A stretch of 64,000 nt of DNA from Thermincola carboxydiphila. GTDB lineage: Bacteria > Bacillota > Thermincolia > Thermincolales > UBA2595. Shown in pieces: positions 8,222 to 16,016 of this stretch (positions are counted from its first letter, which is position 1; each line of letters starts with the position of its first letter). Below the pieces are notes generated by a model. The model saw only the letters and a list, made by a program, of their open reading frames with translations, was not told the DNA's origin and made no database searches. The position numbers and the translations under genes were made by a program. Location of the stretch: the NCBI GenBank assembly GCA_016841045.1, contig JAENZX010000007.1:1-64000 (forward strand), written 5' to 3'.

Positions 8222-9546
8222 TTCTGTTTTACCTCCTGCCACATAAATACGTTTTTGGCCAATTGCAGGGTTTCCAGCTGATATCTGAACTGATCAAAGG
8301 GTTTGGGGTTATAATACGTAGGGTAAAGAAGATCGGTCTCAGGACTAATCAGCCCCTGATTCCTGGCTATTTTTTCAATAGGCGTACCCGGCAGGATACG
8401 GATATTATTCAGTACTACTGCTCCCAAATTCTTTTTTCTGCTGTGTATATCATAGATTCTTTCCAGGAAGTCAATGCTTTTTTGGCAGGTTTTTTCTGTT
8501 TCCCCGGGCACATTAACCATGAAGTGATATACACTGATCACTTCCGTTTGCGCCGTTAACCGGGCAGCATTTAAAATATCCGCTTCATGAAGGTTTTTAT
8601 TCAGGATATCCAGGGCTTCCTGGCATAGTCCGTCAGGCGAGAATGAGAAGCATTCGCAGCCAGCTTTTTCAAACAGGGGGACATTTTTTTCGTTCAGAAG
8701 GTCTTCCCGCATGAACCCATCCCACCGTATTCTTAACTTTCTATTAATTAATTCTTGACAAATTTCTTCCAGATGGCCCTGTGGAATATTAAGAACTGGG
8801 TCTGTAAAATGGAAACTTTGAATACCGTATTCCTTATTTAAAAATTCCATCTCATCCACAACAAATTTTGGCGGTCGGCAGCGCAGTTTATGTCCCTGCA
8901 GGCGGGGATAAACACAATAAGCACAATTGAAGGGGCAGCCCCTTTTAGTCTCAATCCCGATGGCCGGAACATAACTGTTTATATCAAGATAAAGAGATGG
9001 ATTTAGTACATCCCGGGACGGTGGGTTGTATTTTGACATGTCGAACTCCTGTGAAGGAGGGGTAACTCTAATTTTCATCCCTTCTCGGCAGCAAAGCCCC
9101 GGTAATGGTGAAGGGTTATCAATATTCGAGAGTAGAGCAGGAAAGGTATCTTCTGCTTCGCCAACAACACCATAGTCAATTTGCGGCAGTTCCAGCATTA
9201 GCCGTTCAGGAAACAGGGAGAAACCGGTCCCCCCTACAACTATCCTCGCTTGCGGCAGGAGAGCTGAAACAAGTCGGACCGTAACTACAAAAGGTGGAAT
9301 AAGGGAACTTGTTTTGTTGGCCAATGGATCTATGTTTCGCAGCGATATACCCACTATATCGGGCTGAACTTCCAGGAGCCTTTTCTTAACTGCACCGTAT
9401 GGATCAGGTTCAAGGTTCATATCGATAATTTCTACTTGATGTCCGCCCTCCTGAAGCTTACCGGCCAAAGTAACTATTCCGATTGGGTATACCTTTTCCT
9501 GTGAAATTCCTTCAACAGAAGACGCCTGTATCATTAAAACACGCAT
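8218..9546 (-). CDS. bzaD: B12-binding radical SAM methyltransferase, BzaD-like
   Basis: A 442-residue protein with the same layout as its downstream neighbour: a B12-binding half (VYPIGIVTLAGKLQEGGHQV, then the VVGGTGFSL segment) followed by a radical SAM core with RGCPFNCAYC (Cys 204, 208, 211). It is predicted to methylate a benzimidazole ring carbon in lower-ligand synthesis. ATG 9546 is preferred with GGAG at 8 bases; the upstream GTG 9555 would overlap the BzaC stop. Position after the BzaC-type methyltransferase gives the BzaD label; the two radical SAM proteins share architecture and could be swapped in role. Confidence 0.72.
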   Translation of the reverse strand: MRVLMIQASSVEGISQEKVYPIGIVTLAGKLQEGGHQVEIIDMNLEPDPYGAVKKRLLEVQPDIVGISLRNIDPLANKTSSLIPPFVVTVRLVSALLPQARIVVGGTGFSLFPERLMLELPQIDYGVVGEAEDTFPALLSNIDNPSPLPGLCCREGMKIRVTPPSQEFDMSKYNPPSRDVLNPSLYLDINSYVPAIGIETKRGCPFNCAYCVYPRLQGHKLRCRPPKFVVDEMEFLNKEYGIQSFHFTDPVLNIPQGHLEEICQELINRKLRIRWDGFMREDLLNEKNVPLFEKAGCECFSFSPDGLCQEALDILNKNLHEADILNAARLTAQTEVISVYHFMVNVPGETEKTCQKSIDFLERIYDIHSRKKNLGAVVLNNIRILPGTPIEKIARNQGLISPETDLLYPTYYNPKPFDQFRYQLETLQLAKNVFMWQEVKQK

Positions 9547-9551
9547 TCTAA

Positions 9552-11084
9552 TCACTCCAATAACAGTAAGCCAAAATATGTTACAAAATCGTTTTTGTTC
9601 TTCAGGGTATCAATAGCAAAACCTGCCTGCCTGACTGTTCTAAACACATCAATACCTGCTCCCTCCATGGAATTCCGGGCTTCGCGGATGTTCCGGCAGT
9701 ATCCACCGTTAGTACAGTTGTCACAGAGAGAACACGGACCGGCCCAAAAAACCATGGCTTTATAAAAACCTGCTTTAAAGGCCTGCTTTTCAGCCAGTAG
9801 TGCTCGTTGCTGAAATTCCTTGGTAGGAGGCTGGCCCTTAAGAAGTACAGCATGGGAATAGTCTTTCAATATATCCTTTGTTTGTTTGGAGGTCGGGCTG
9901 TTTGGCGGACAATGCGGCATTCCATACCTTTCGCAGCCAAGCCGGCATTTGGCTTCTACCCAATCTGCAACACATATATCCTCTGCTGATATAGGACACA
10001 CTTCATCAAAACCCATAGTTTTTAGCTGTACATTCAACCGGTCTATGGGGTTAAGCTTTAAGCCCGATAGGTCTTCTAAACTTTTAGCGGCGATAATAAG
10101 GGCTGTATCCGTCTCCAGTGGAACAATTTCCGTTGTATGTAGATTTAGATTTAAAAGTTCTTTTTGAACCCATTGATGGGAAAATACCTTTCCATTATAC
10201 GTATTGACAAACATATTTAAATCAAAAAGGGCTGCTTTTTCAGGGTAATGTTCCAGGTAAAAATCATGAATCAGGATAAACCCCCCTGGTTTTAGGAAAT
10301 CTGAAGCCTTTTTAAGAATATATAAAACCTCTTCTTCAGAATAAGCATGAATTATATTTGAGAGTATAATCAGCTCAAAATCTGCTGTGTCAACAGGCCA
10401 GGTTTCCAAAATATTGGCCGGACAAAAAGTAAGCCGTTCACTTATTTGTTGATTAATCTTCTCCCTGGTACAATCCAGCACTTCCCGAAGATCCATAAGA
10501 GTGGCGGTCATTTCTGGATAAATCTCCAGGAAACCCGCAGAAATAGCTCCTGACCCGGCGCCAACATCCAGAATTTTTCCCCTTAAGTGTATCCCCTCAA
10601 AAAATGGTGTCATTTCCCTGACTTTGGTCCTGGCAACACTATCCATAGCACTGATATATTTTTTTATCCTATTGGCCATATTAACGGGAGCTTCTCCGGC
10701 GAAATCGTACTTAACCCTGCCACCGGTTTTGAGGCAGTCCGCAAGGTCCCGCCAGTTAGAGAACAGCTGTTTTCGCCAAAGAATAGAATCACCCTGGTAA
10801 TCTTCTTTACCGATTACCAGAAATTCGCTCGAAACTTTAGTATTATAAAACCGGCCGCCATCATTAATAAGCAGCCCCACAGCACAAAGAGCCTGTAGAA
10901 ATCTCTCTGCTCCCCGAGGTTCAATACCAAGTGATATTGAAATTTCTTCAGACGACCTGCCTCCCGGCTCAATAAGACTGAAAATTTCCAGTTCAACAGC
11001 GGTATAAAGAACTTCAGAAAACCAATATCCCGTAGCTAAATTTTCCAGGTACTGCGGGCCGTTTCTATTAACCCCGCGGTACAT
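9552..11084 (-). CDS. bzaC: BzaC-like O-methyltransferase fused to DUF2284
   Basis: This 510-residue protein joins two parts. Residues 1-335 are an O-methyltransferase of the acetylserotonin/hydroxyindole type: a winged-helix dimerisation domain, then a SAM fold with ILDVGAGSGAISAGFLE. In the bza pathway BzaC methylates the hydroxyl of 5-hydroxybenzimidazole. Residues about 345-510 match DUF2284, a predicted metal-binding domain, with the cysteines of AKCRLGCERYGMPHCPPNSP and GPCSLCDNCTNGGYC and the family ending GIDVFRTVRQAGFAI. The ATG overlaps the cobT stop by 17 bases, and GGGGGTG precedes it. The fused Cys-rich domain suggests an added metal or redox role; what it does here is unknown. 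Confidence 0.78.
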   Translation of the reverse strand: MYRGVNRNGPQYLENLATGYWFSEVLYTAVELEIFSLIEPGGRSSEEISISLGIEPRGAERFLQALCAVGLLINDGGRFYNTKVSSEFLVIGKEDYQGDSILWRKQLFSNWRDLADCLKTGGRVKYDFAGEAPVNMANRIKKYISAMDSVARTKVREMTPFFEGIHLRGKILDVGAGSGAISAGFLEIYPEMTATLMDLREVLDCTREKINQQISERLTFCPANILETWPVDTADFELIILSNIIHAYSEEEVLYILKKASDFLKPGGFILIHDFYLEHYPEKAALFDLNMFVNTYNGKVFSHQWVQKELLNLNLHTTEIVPLETDTALIIAAKSLEDLSGLKLNPIDRLNVQLKTMGFDEVCPISAEDICVADWVEAKCRLGCERYGMPHCPPNSPTSKQTKDILKDYSHAVLLKGQPPTKEFQQRALLAEKQAFKAGFYKAMVFWAGPCSLCDNCTNGGYCRNIREARNSMEGAGIDVFRTVRQAGFAIDTLKNKNDFVTYFGLLLLE

Positions 11085-12144
11085 CCGGTGTCACCCCCGC
11101 ATCTTCAAAAGTAAGCATTTTTATAATAACCTGAGCGGCAGACTCTACGATATTCATAGCCAGTGCTGCTCCGGTACCTTCACCCAGGCGGAGATTTAAA
11201 TCCAGCAGCGGCTTAAGGCCCAGCTGATCAAGCATAGCATTGTGCCCTGCTTCCATCGAACGATGGGCGCCGATCATGTAATCCAGTGAAGCAGGAACCA
11301 ACTCTTTTGCCAAAAGGGCTCCGGCGGAGGAGATAAACCCATCCACCACTACAGGAATCTTGTAGTAAGCCGCCCCAAGAATAAGACCGGCGATACCACC
11401 AATCTCAAAACCTCCGACTTTGGCAAGTACATCTACCGGGTCATTGGTATTAGGCCTGTTTACTTCCAAAGCCTTTTCAATAACACGGGCTTTGTGCTTT
11501 AGGCCCTCATCACCGATTCCTGTTCCCCGGCCCGTCACTTCCTCTGCCGCCCGACCGGAGAAGGCCGCTAAAATAGCACTGCTGGGAGTGGTATTGCCAA
11601 TACCCATATCTCCTGTGGCCAATAATTCTACTCCTTCTTCGACCAATTTGCCAGCAATCTTAATTCCTGCCTCCAAAGATTGGACTGCCTGTTCCCTGGT
11701 CATAGCCGGGCCCTGAGCCATATTGTCCGTCCCGAAACCGACCTTGCAAGAAATAATGCTGCCTTTTTTAACTAACTCATCAAGTTCAGCGGCAACTCCC
11801 ATATCCACTACAACCACTTTGGCCCCTGCCACTTCTGCCAGCACATTGATAGCGGCTCCACCGGCCACAAAATTGGCAACCATTTGGGGAGTGACTTCCT
11901 GTGGAAATGCGCTGACCCCTTCATTTACAACACCATGGTCTCCGGCCATGGTTACAACTACTTTTCTTGCAACTGAAGGTTTAAGATTCTGCTTAATGGC
12001 AGCCAGCTGCTCGGCAATACCAAGCAGTTCTCCAAGACTCCCCTGGGGAATAGCCAAGTTATTCAAGTATCGTCTGGCTTTCTGCCGCCATTTTTGGCTC
12101 ACAGGTTCAATGCCTTTAATTACGTCGGCTAGTTTTAGACTCAT
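11068..12144 (-). CDS. cobT: Nicotinate-nucleotide:benzimidazole phosphoribosyltransferase
   Basis: A full-length 358-residue CobT. It makes the alpha-ribotide of the lower-ligand base from nicotinate mononucleotide, the activated form attached to cobinamide. Family segments include VTMAGDHGVVNEGVSAFPQEVT, GDMGIGNTTPSSAI and the C-terminal LRLGEGTGAALAM containing the catalytic glutamate. It lies in the riboswitch operon between the permease and bzaC, so its likely substrate is the benzimidazole produced or imported by its neighbours. A TTTGAGCATAAAGGAGAG leader gives a good ribosome site. Confidence 0.95.
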   Translation of the reverse strand: MSLKLADVIKGIEPVSQKWRQKARRYLNNLAIPQGSLGELLGIAEQLAAIKQNLKPSVARKVVVTMAGDHGVVNEGVSAFPQEVTPQMVANFVAGGAAINVLAEVAGAKVVVVDMGVAAELDELVKKGSIISCKVGFGTDNMAQGPAMTREQAVQSLEAGIKIAGKLVEEGVELLATGDMGIGNTTPSSAILAAFSGRAAEEVTGRGTGIGDEGLKHKARVIEKALEVNRPNTNDPVDVLAKVGGFEIGGIAGLILGAAYYKIPVVVDGFISSAGALLAKELVPASLDYMIGAHRSMEAGHNAMLDQLGLKPLLDLNLRLGEGTGAALAMNIVESAAQVIIKMLTFEDAGVTPDVPRG

Positions 12145-12178
12145 TGCATTCTCTCCTTTATGCTCAAAATATCAAATC

Positions 12179-13537
12179 TTATCTTTCAAGCTCCATGGAA
12201 TTATTTAACCGCACCTTCTGGCTTCTCATTTTCAGAATTAACCGGTATACAAGTGCGCTGATGGCAAGGCTTAGGAAATAACTGATATCTGCATGACCAA
12301 GATATTTTTCAGCTATAGGGCCAACATACAGAATCGAGCTCATAAATGGTATGGAGACAATTATCCCGACCATAAAAGCAGTAATTCCGGCCAGGGTGTT
12401 TGTTGTGTTATCCTCAGCAGGAGCAGTACGATAATAATAGAAATCACAAAGAATAACACCCAGCCAGGGAGCGATCCAATAAGAGAGAAGCAGTAGGAAA
12501 TTTTTATATGTATCAGCTAAATGTCCTCCCCCAAAGGAAACCAGCAAAGCCCCTATTCCACCACAAACTATGGCAGATGTCCAGCGTTTCATAGGAATTC
12601 CCATAGCCAGAGCTGCCAGGCCTCCACTGTAAATTGCCATAGCATTAACAGGAAATATGCTGAGAATAACAGTAATCAATGCAGGTATCGTAAATACACC
12701 CATTAGTTTGGCAAAAAAGTCCATTGGCCCAGAATGAGTTCCCAACGTAGCTGTTAATGCTCCCAGTATTTCTAACCAAATACAGACTGTTAAAGCTCCG
12801 AGGTAAGAAGTCAGCCAAACTTTTTTCCCTGATATATTTTTAGGAAGGTATCTGGAATAATCGGAACCAATTGGACAGTAGCTTATCTGATATGAAAAGG
12901 CCACTGCGACAGTCAATATAAACATGCCCAGATTAAAATCCCCCGTTTGTGCAGGTGAGTTACTTAGCAGCAAAGGCACGTTTTTGACGGAAACCACCGT
13001 CAAAATCAAGAAAAGTATCCCCATAACAATAGACATCCAGTGGGCAAAGGAATGAATAAAGTTATAACCGTATATGGCAATTAAAAGGGTAGCTGCAGTA
13101 AGTAGTAATAAGGCCCAACCATAACCCAAAGGAATAACTTTTTGCAAAGCCAATGCAGCCAAAACGAGATTTACTGCTAACCAGCCGATATTGTTAACAA
13201 AGTTGAGAAAGGAGAGTCCAAAAACTCCTGTTTTGCCAAAAGCTCTTTTGCTTGCCGGAATTAGGGGCTGCCCTGCTAATGGGCCCACCGCTGAAGTCAT
13301 GGCAAGAAAAACTGCGCCCAGCACATTACCGATTATAATTGCCAAAATCGCGTGCTTTAGTGATAATCCGAATTCAATCCCCAAAAAACCCGTGAACCAT
13401 GTAACCACATTCAAGTTAATTGCAAACCAGATAGTGAACATCTGACTCGGGCGACCATGCCGCTCCTCTTTTGGAATGGGTTCAATCCCGTATGGTTCCA
13501 CCTCCAAAACTTTTTCCTCATAAGCTGTTTCTGACAT
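12179..13537 (-). CDS. NCS1-family nucleobase-type permease in a B12 operon
   Basis: A 452-residue integral membrane protein with about 12 hydrophobic segments, of the nucleobase:cation symporter-1 (CodB/cytosine-purine permease) family. The N-terminal part has GIEPIPKEERHGRPSQMFTIWF and LSLKHAILAIIIGNVLG, and VAFSYQISYCPIGSDYSRYLP follows in the middle, all typical of NCS1. ATG 13537 is chosen because GGAGGG lies 6 bases upstream. It is the first gene after a cobalamin riboswitch and precedes cobT and bzaCDE. Import of a benzimidazole or an imidazole/purine precursor of the lower ligand is a reasonable inference; no CodB-type role is shown. The family call is secure, the substrate is not. 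Confidence 0.85.
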   Translation of the reverse strand: MSETAYEEKVLEVEPYGIEPIPKEERHGRPSQMFTIWFAINLNVVTWFTGFLGIEFGLSLKHAILAIIIGNVLGAVFLAMTSAVGPLAGQPLIPASKRAFGKTGVFGLSFLNFVNNIGWLAVNLVLAALALQKVIPLGYGWALLLLTAATLLIAIYGYNFIHSFAHWMSIVMGILFLILTVVSVKNVPLLLSNSPAQTGDFNLGMFILTVAVAFSYQISYCPIGSDYSRYLPKNISGKKVWLTSYLGALTVCIWLEILGALTATLGTHSGPMDFFAKLMGVFTIPALITVILSIFPVNAMAIYSGGLAALAMGIPMKRWTSAIVCGGIGALLVSFGGGHLADTYKNFLLLLSYWIAPWLGVILCDFYYYRTAPAEDNTTNTLAGITAFMVGIIVSIPFMSSILYVGPIAEKYLGHADISYFLSLAISALVYRLILKMRSQKVRLNNSMELER

Positions 13538-13603
13538 AAACATCCCTCCAAATAATTCTTTCGTTTCCCCTGCATGCACTGTTCTAAAGCTTTATCCACA
13601 AAT

Positions 13604-13636
13604 AAAAAGCCCACGCCAAATATTGGCATGAGCTTT
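13604..13636 (-). terminator. Second of two tandem terminators after the cobalamin riboswitch
   Basis: On the minus strand AAAGCTCATGCC pairs with GGCGTGGGCTTT around AATATTT and is followed by TTATTT. It resembles the stem at 13652-13687 closely in sequence and lies about 70 bases before the permease start. Either stem could end transcription when B12 is bound. Confidence 0.75.
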
Positions 13637-13651
13637 ACCACAATCCTAAAT

Positions 13652-13687
13652 AAAAAAGCCCATACCAATATTCCAGGCATGGACTTT
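13652..13687 (-). terminator. First of two tandem terminators after the cobalamin riboswitch
   Basis: On the minus strand AAAGTCCATGCC pairs with GGTATGGGCTTT around TGGAATATT, followed by TTTATTT. It lies about 50 bases past the riboswitch core and is a near copy of the next stem downstream, which suggests a duplicated expression platform. Confidence 0.78.
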
Positions 13688-13737
13688 ACCATCGTCCTCA
13701 CCTAAGCCGCATTACTTCCGACACGGCGTAGATTATT

Positions 13738-13885
13738 CCAGGCAGGTCTCCTGACTTAGAGTCATCACCAGTGTGCCCCTTCCCTCAAAGTTCTGAAGTG
13801 GTATGGCACAAGGCTTCCCTTCACAGTGGCGGGTCCGTCCGGGATTTCCACCCGGTTCCCTATTCTCCCTTGCGGGCACCTGAAA
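13738..13885 (-). promoter_or_regulatory. Cobalamin riboswitch (B12 element)
   Basis: Read on the minus strand, the conserved blocks of a cobalamin riboswitch appear in order: AGGTGCCCGC, AGGGAACCGGGTGGAAATCC, GGACCCGCCACTGTGA, a GCC-containing arm, a GGGAAGG block and the closing GTCAGGAGACCTGCCT. It lies between a consensus promoter and two tandem terminators, upstream of the permease-cobT-bzaCDE operon. Adenosyl- or methylcobalamin binding would be expected to shut the operon off. Confidence 0.95.
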
Positions 13886-13905
13886 CTTAATTTTCCATTA
13901 AATAA

Positions 13906-13934
13906 ATATTATCCTCTTTTAGGTTTAATGTCAA
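13906..13934 (-). promoter_or_regulatory. Promoter of the riboswitch-controlled bza operon
   Basis: TTGACA (13929-13934, minus strand) and TAATAT (13906-13911) are separated by exactly 17 bases. The predicted start is about 10 bases before the riboswitch, so the whole aptamer is in the leader. The upstream gene ends only 33 bases away. Confidence 0.82.
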
Positions 13935-13966
13935 TTGCCGGGAAAAAAATTTAAAGTATCAACAGA

Positions 13967-15202
13967 TTAAGATATCTGCCTGACAAAAGGCTTTTTAGAA
14001 ACAACCAGCCAGAGTATTAAACTTAACAGCCCAATTATAAAATACAACAAGCCCATTATCACAATTCTGTTAGACCAGTTCAAAGAAATAAGCAGCATAC
14101 CCAGACTGCCGAATAAGGTGAATGAAAAAGCCATCAGCGAAGCCGCAGATCCTGTATCTTCCTGCTGCTGTTCAAGCATGAGGCTGACAGAGGGCGGGCG
14201 GGTAACGCTGCCTGCCAGCGTAGAAGGCAGCAGTACGAGAGCAAATAACCAGGGACTCTTTGAGCCAAACAAACTTATTAATAACCCGCTGATACATGTG
14301 ACAATATAGCCGATAGTTATGATTGAGTTACTTTTATAATGCCTGGAAATTTTTATATAAAGTAGAGGACCAAGCACCATGAAAAAAGCATTGCCTGCGA
14401 AGTAATAACTGAATAGCTGTTCGCTTAATCCAAATTGGTCGATATAAATATAGGATGATGATGATATAAAGGACATTATGGGTATAGCCATAATTGAGAA
14501 AGTGATAATCAGAGAACTAAAACCGGGATTTTTTAAAACCACCCCTAGTCGGCCCATTGATTGAAAGATGTTTCCCTCATAGCGCTTTTCAATCGTTTCT
14601 TCCATGGCTATCCCGCCGGCAATGGCTATAAGACCTACAACTGTCAATGCCCAGAATACACCACGCCATGAAGTAAAATTTAACAGCACAGCTCCTAGGA
14701 CAGGTGCAACTATAGGTGCTATCATTACCATTGATGATACCAGGGCCAGAACAGATTCACGTTTCCGACCGGTATAGACATCCTTTACTACTGCTGACCC
14801 TACGGAAGTAACCGCCCCGCTGACAACTGCCTGCAAAATACGGAATCCGATTAGCTGGTAAATACTAGCCGACAGAGCACATAATGCACTTGCTGCTGTG
14901 TAAATAACCAGCCCTGTCAATAAAATACGTTTGCGGCCATACTTATCACTAAGGGGTCCCCACAAAAGGGTTCCTGCAGCAAAAAAAACAAAGAACAGTG
15001 TCAATGTCAAGTTTACCAGACTCGGTGCCGCTGCAAAATTCTCCGCCATACGCGGCAGAGCGGGCAGGTAAAGATCGGTAGATAACGGTATAAAGGCGCT
15101 CAGGAATGATATTAATATTATCAGGCCTTTCTCCCCAAGGTACTTTTGGCTTTTACTGCTCCCGCCGACTAGATTATTTTTGATATTCATTTCTGTATTC
15201 AT
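13967..15202 (-). CDS. MFS efflux transporter, Bcr/CflA type
   Basis: A 411-residue, 12-segment major facilitator protein. The opening LSAFIPLSTDLYLPALPRMAENF is typical of the Bcr/CflA drug:proton antiporters, and LWGPLSDKYGRKRILLTGL is the loop 2-3 signature. Such proteins export drugs such as bicyclomycin or sulfonamides, or cysteine; the actual substrate here cannot be assigned. GGAGG is 5 bases before ATG 15202. It follows the MetH-activation-like gene by 56 bases in the same direction and ends just upstream of the bza promoter, so it is probably the last gene of the activator unit. Confidence 0.85.
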   Translation of the reverse strand: MNTEMNIKNNLVGGSSKSQKYLGEKGLIILISFLSAFIPLSTDLYLPALPRMAENFAAAPSLVNLTLTLFFVFFAAGTLLWGPLSDKYGRKRILLTGLVIYTAASALCALSASIYQLIGFRILQAVVSGAVTSVGSAVVKDVYTGRKRESVLALVSSMVMIAPIVAPVLGAVLLNFTSWRGVFWALTVVGLIAIAGGIAMEETIEKRYEGNIFQSMGRLGVVLKNPGFSSLIITFSIMAIPIMSFISSSSYIYIDQFGLSEQLFSYYFAGNAFFMVLGPLLYIKISRHYKSNSIITIGYIVTCISGLLISLFGSKSPWLFALVLLPSTLAGSVTRPPSVSLMLEQQQEDTGSAASLMAFSFTLFGSLGMLLISLNWSNRIVIMGLLYFIIGLLSLILWLVVSKKPFVRQIS

Positions 15203-15258
15203 TTCTGCCTCCGATTATCTTACAGGCTAAACCCGCATTTTATGCTACCGACGATTGT

Positions 15259-15969
15259 TTATGAGCATTTTTCTCCCAATTTTCTCATGTTACAGGTTTT
15301 TTGCAGACTGCAGAAATCACAATGAGTTTTTCCCTTAAAATCCGGCAGATTTCGTCCAACACCCATTACAAAAGCAAGTGACTTCCTTGGCACCATTAAG
15401 TTGGTTTCAGTAAGGCTAATACCTATTTGATCCGCCTTAAGAAAGTTAATAATTACCCGCACATCATTCAGACCAGACCAGTAAGAGTGGCCAGGGCCAA
15501 GAGGAAATGTTGCGGTCATCCCTTCAGCCTTATACCTTGCTTCAATCTGCTCAAATACCCTAACTGAACTTTTGGCAAGAAACGTTGAACCTGCCGCATC
15601 AAGAGTAAATGCCTCCAGCATTTGCCCGGCCTCATTATACTCAGCAATGCGTTCCTCAAGAAAACTGCCAATTGTCATGGCCATTAAAATTAGGTTGTCA
15701 GCTATACCCGCAACTCTGGCCAAAAGTTTGCTCGTTAGCTTCAGCCCATTTTCTAGAAAAAGCTCCTGTTCACCAGAGCCTGATATTCTAACCTCCTGCC
15801 AGATGGCAGTAGGACGAACCAACCCAGCGGCTTCCTGCAAAATCCGTTGGTTTAACTCTATCACCTTTGGACGCGGTGAACGTTTACTGTAGTCAGCCCC
15901 CTGCGCCCGGAAAATTTCATCTATTGTAACATCCGGTACAGCAGCTTCCCAAACTATTGGCTCTTTCAT
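15259..15969 (-). CDS. MetH activation domain-like protein
   Basis: About 236 residues resembling the reactivation domain of B12-dependent methionine synthase, which brings SAM to an oxidised corrinoid. Visible features are SGSGEQELFLENGLKLTSKLL early, LDAAGSTFLAKSSVRVFEQIEARY in the middle, FPLGPGHSYWSGLNDVRVI (the metH-like R/G-x-GY-type segment) and a Cys-rich tail (HCDFCSLQKTCNMRKLGEKC) that could bind a cluster or metal. It follows the RACo-type gene, so the pair probably reactivates the corrinoid proteins of the methyltransferase cluster upstream. The start is uncertain: ATG 15969 has a distant GAGAGGA site; ATG 16005 has none. Confidence 0.7.
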   Translation of the reverse strand: MKEPIVWEAAVPDVTIDEIFRAQGADYSKRSPRPKVIELNQRILQEAAGLVRPTAIWQEVRISGSGEQELFLENGLKLTSKLLARVAGIADNLILMAMTIGSFLEERIAEYNEAGQMLEAFTLDAAGSTFLAKSSVRVFEQIEARYKAEGMTATFPLGPGHSYWSGLNDVRVIINFLKADQIGISLTETNLMVPRKSLAFVMGVGRNLPDFKGKTHCDFCSLQKTCNMRKLGEKCS

Positions 15970-16016
15970 ATCCCGCTGACATTCCTCTCTCTCAATATTC
16001 AGCATCAAAAGCGTAT

